A stretch of 64,000 nt of DNA. Source: Leishmania infantum JPCM5. Taxonomy: Eukaryota > Euglenozoa > Kinetoplastea > Trypanosomatida > Trypanosomatidae. Position numbers and translations under genes: made by a program. Of this stretch, positions 62,235-64,000 are shown piece after piece. The notes beneath the pieces were generated by a model. That model did not search any database. It saw only the letters and a list, made by a program, of their open reading frames with translations, and was not told the DNA's origin. Location: assembly GCF_000002875.2 (NCBI RefSeq), contig NC_009408.2, positions 348,501-412,500 of the forward strand, given 5' to 3'. The number at the start of each line of letters is the position of its first letter. Position 1 is the stretch's first letter.

Positions 62235-64000
62235 ATGTCAGGGGCCTCGTCGCCACGACTTCCGTCGGAAGTGGAGTCGATCTCACGATCCTACTCGCCA
62301 CCGCCGCCACCGAGTGTGCCGAACACCACACGGCGTTCACGCTCACAAGGGGGTAGCACAGCTCCAGAGGATCTGCCAGGCCTGCACAGCTGCGGAGATG
62401 CTAGTGGGGAGGCGAGTGTCTTACAGTGCGGCAGAGCCCAGCGGAGCGAACCGCTATCCGCTCGGGCCTTCGAGTCGCACCACTCACGCTCACTTGGCGC
62501 CGCGCTCTCGCCTATCTCCCCGCAGCGCACGAGCCGCCCTCTCAGCGGCGGCGGTCGCCAGAGTGCAACCGCCGCCGCTGCCACCCGTTCCCCATCTTCG
62601 CTGATCCACTCGACGCCGCGTCGACGTATGGGCAACAGCCGCAGCTGCAGCCCCACGCTCGCGATTGCCGAAGCCGAAGCAGTCCGCGCCGCCCGCGAGT
62701 TCTCGATGGACATGTACCGGGAACTGCATCAGAGAAAGTTCAAGTCCGTCAATGAAGAGCTTGACTTCTTGCGAAAAGACTTCGTGGCCTCTCGCAAAAC
62801 GCTTGCCCTGCTTCACGAGGACAACGTCCGCCTCGAGCGGGAGCTCATGGCGCGGGTTGTCGAGATGAACGAACTGCAGGGGAAGCTGGAAGACGCGCAG
62901 AGGGAGGCCGAGCAGCAAACACCGAGCCCGTGCTGGCGGGTCTGCAGCAGCGGGGGCCGTGGTCAGATATGCAGCGGCAGCGGTTGTGAGAAACAGGACC
63001 TCGATGGCTTCGGACGATGCGAGGCGTGCGAAGCGTCACGCACATGGGCCGACGCGGGCGACACGGCGCAGGTGCGTGTGGACACCGCAGCCGAAGGTGG
63101 CGAAGGAGATGGGCAGCGGCCGTGCGGAGGCGCGGAGAAGAAGAATACATCAGCAGCGAAGGCGCCTTCACCTGTGTCCACGCTGCGCGCCGGTCTCTCT
63201 CTTTACGCGGCGAGCGGACAGCGGAGAAGAGGCGCAGCCGCCTCCAGCGGCACGTCAGCGCGAGGCCCCGACGGCGCCGATCTTCAGCAGCTCATTCGCG
63301 ATCTTCGTGCCAACCTGGCGCGCCGTGACACCGCTCTGAACGAGGCACAGATGGAGCTTGGCTCTCTGCAGCACATCCGCCAAACGCTTGAGGCGGAGCT
63401 CCGTCGACTACAGGGCAGCCTTTCGGACGTAAAAGCACAGCGAGATGCGCTGCAGGCGCGACTGACAGCGCAGGAGGAGCTGCACACCGCAAAGGTGGCG
63501 CAAGTTAGCGGCCTCGAAGAACAGGTGCAGCAGCTGACGAAAGAAAAGGACGCTGTGCAGAGTCGACTGACAACGGCCCAGCTGCTATACGAGCACACCG
63601 GGCCCATGAGTGACGGCGGATCGCCTGCATCCCCCACTGGAGTTGGTGGCGGCCGTGTGCACGCGCACGAGGAGGCGCTGCGAGAGCAGCTGCAGCTGTA
63701 CCGGTCGAAGTGGCAGGCCGCAGAAGACCAGATGGAGCACCTGCACGAGCGAATCTCCCAGCTGCAGCGTCAGCTCGTCGCTGGCGGTGCAGACGACGGG
63801 GCTACGGTGAGGCCTCTGAAGCCGGTGGCGAGCGAGCTGTGTGAGGCCGACGAGGCTGTTGTCCAGAAAGCAAAGTACATTGCCGATATGGCGGCGCTTC
63901 GCCGGCAGCACCAGGAGCAGGTACAGCTGCACATCGAAGAGGAGCAGCGACTGCAGCGGCGACTTGAGCGAGCGCAGGAGAACGCTGCCTTCCATGAGGA
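62235..64000 (+). CDS. Coiled-coil protein, 3' end outside window
   Basis: The frame opens at the ATG at 62235 and stays open to the last base, giving at least 588 residues without a stop. The N-terminal ~150 residues are Ser/Arg/Pro-rich and disordered. Coiled coil spans about 150-225 (EELDFLRKDFVASRKTLALL heptads). A Cys/Gly-rich, likely disordered linker covers about 226-345. A second long coiled coil begins near 349 (DLQQLIRDLRANLARRD) and continues to the edge. It carries repeated Glu/Gln/Leu heptads, broken by a short Gly/Ser/Pro loop near 456-475. Such proteins are common in the trypanosomatid cytoskeleton, basal body or flagellum. No family is recognisable from the visible part. Confidence 0.88.
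   Translation, partial: MSGASSPRLPSEVESISRSYSPPPPPSVPNTTRRSRSQGGSTAPEDLPGLHSCGDASGEASVLQCGRAQRSEPLSARAFESHHSRSLGAALSPISPQRTSRPLSGGGRQSATAAAATRSPSSLIHSTPRRRMGNSRSCSPTLAIAEAEAVRAAREFSMDMYRELHQRKFKSVNEELDFLRKDFVASRKTLALLHEDNVRLERELMARVVEMNELQGKLEDAQREAEQQTPSPCWRVCSSGGRGQICSGSGCEKQDLDGFGRCEACEASRTWADAGDTAQVRVDTAAEGGEGDGQRPCGGAEKKNTSAAKAPSPVSTLRAGLSLYAASGQRRRGAAASSGTSARGPDGADLQQLIRDLRANLARRDTALNEAQMELGSLQHIRQTLEAELRRLQGSLSDVKAQRDALQARLTAQEELHTAKVAQVSGLEEQVQQLTKEKDAVQSRLTTAQLLYEHTGPMSDGGSPASPTGVGGGRVHAHEEALREQLQLYRSKWQAAEDQMEHLHERISQLQRQLVAGGADDGATVRPLKPVASELCEADEAVVQKAKYIADMAALRRQHQEQVQLHIEEEQRLQRRLERAQENAAFHE

Noticed and set aside
1..64000. tRNA, rRNA, CRISPR array, bacterial operon signals, or an RNA polymerase II strand-switch region
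   Set aside because: None was recognisable by eye. All genes share one strand, and repeats are simple dinucleotide or triplet runs without spacers. Small snoRNA genes cannot be excluded without a covariance search.

Overview
The window reads as nuclear DNA of a trypanosomatid, most likely a Leishmania or close relative. All 19 protein genes I can support lie on the + strand with no strand switch. The genes are intron-free and GC-rich, with Ala/Ser/Gln low-complexity inserts. They are separated by 0.5-1.6 kb spacers made of pyrimidine tracts, AG acceptors and TG/CA microsatellites. This is the pattern of a polycistronic unit processed by spliced-leader trans-splicing and polyadenylation. I see no bacterial signals, tRNA, rRNA, CRISPR array or strand-switch promoter. 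The species cannot be fixed from sequence alone.

Layout, left to right: a low-complexity protein cut by the left edge (1-2688); replication factor C large subunit without a BRCT domain (3467-5449); an unknown protein (6125-7768); an MND1-like meiotic recombination factor of about twice the usual length (8694-9977); an F-box/Kelch protein (11137-14082); axonemal dynein light chain LC1 (14695-15327); a Cys-motif protein resembling dynactin p62 (16255-19011); an ATRX/RAD54-like SNF2 ATPase (20472-24401); a RanBP2-type zinc finger joined to a 2H phosphoesterase of AKAP7/ASCC1 type (25132-26658); a 2519-residue TRAPPC10/Trs130-like protein (27712-35271); a membrane protein with a C-terminal J domain (36371-37678); a ten-helix DMT/CRT-like transporter (39241-40794); a DEAH helicase of the PRP2/PRP16 group (42155-45415); a formin with a PTEN-like but catalytically dead N-terminus (46827-50378); a small basic Cys-motif protein (50896-51606); a single-pass membrane protein (53036-53800); an unknown protein with an EF-hand-like region (54576-57341); a Cys-rich PLAC8-like protein (58776-61304); and a coiled-coil protein cut by the right edge (62235-64000).

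The genes do not form a functional operon. As usual in these organisms, neighbours share transcription but not function. Loose themes are genome maintenance and recombination (RFC1, MND1, the SNF2 ATPase), cytoskeleton and motors (LC1, the dynactin-like protein, formin), RNA metabolism (DEAH helicase, 2H phosphoesterase) and membrane traffic or transport (TRAPPC10-like, J-protein, transporter, PLAC8-like).

I do not see a self-contained novel system. The best leads are unusual domain architectures, a probable SIDER-type retroposon near 38.3-38.8 kb, and an ordered arrangement of TG repeats after stop codons and CA repeats before start codons, with long AG-free zones ahead of some predicted splice acceptors.
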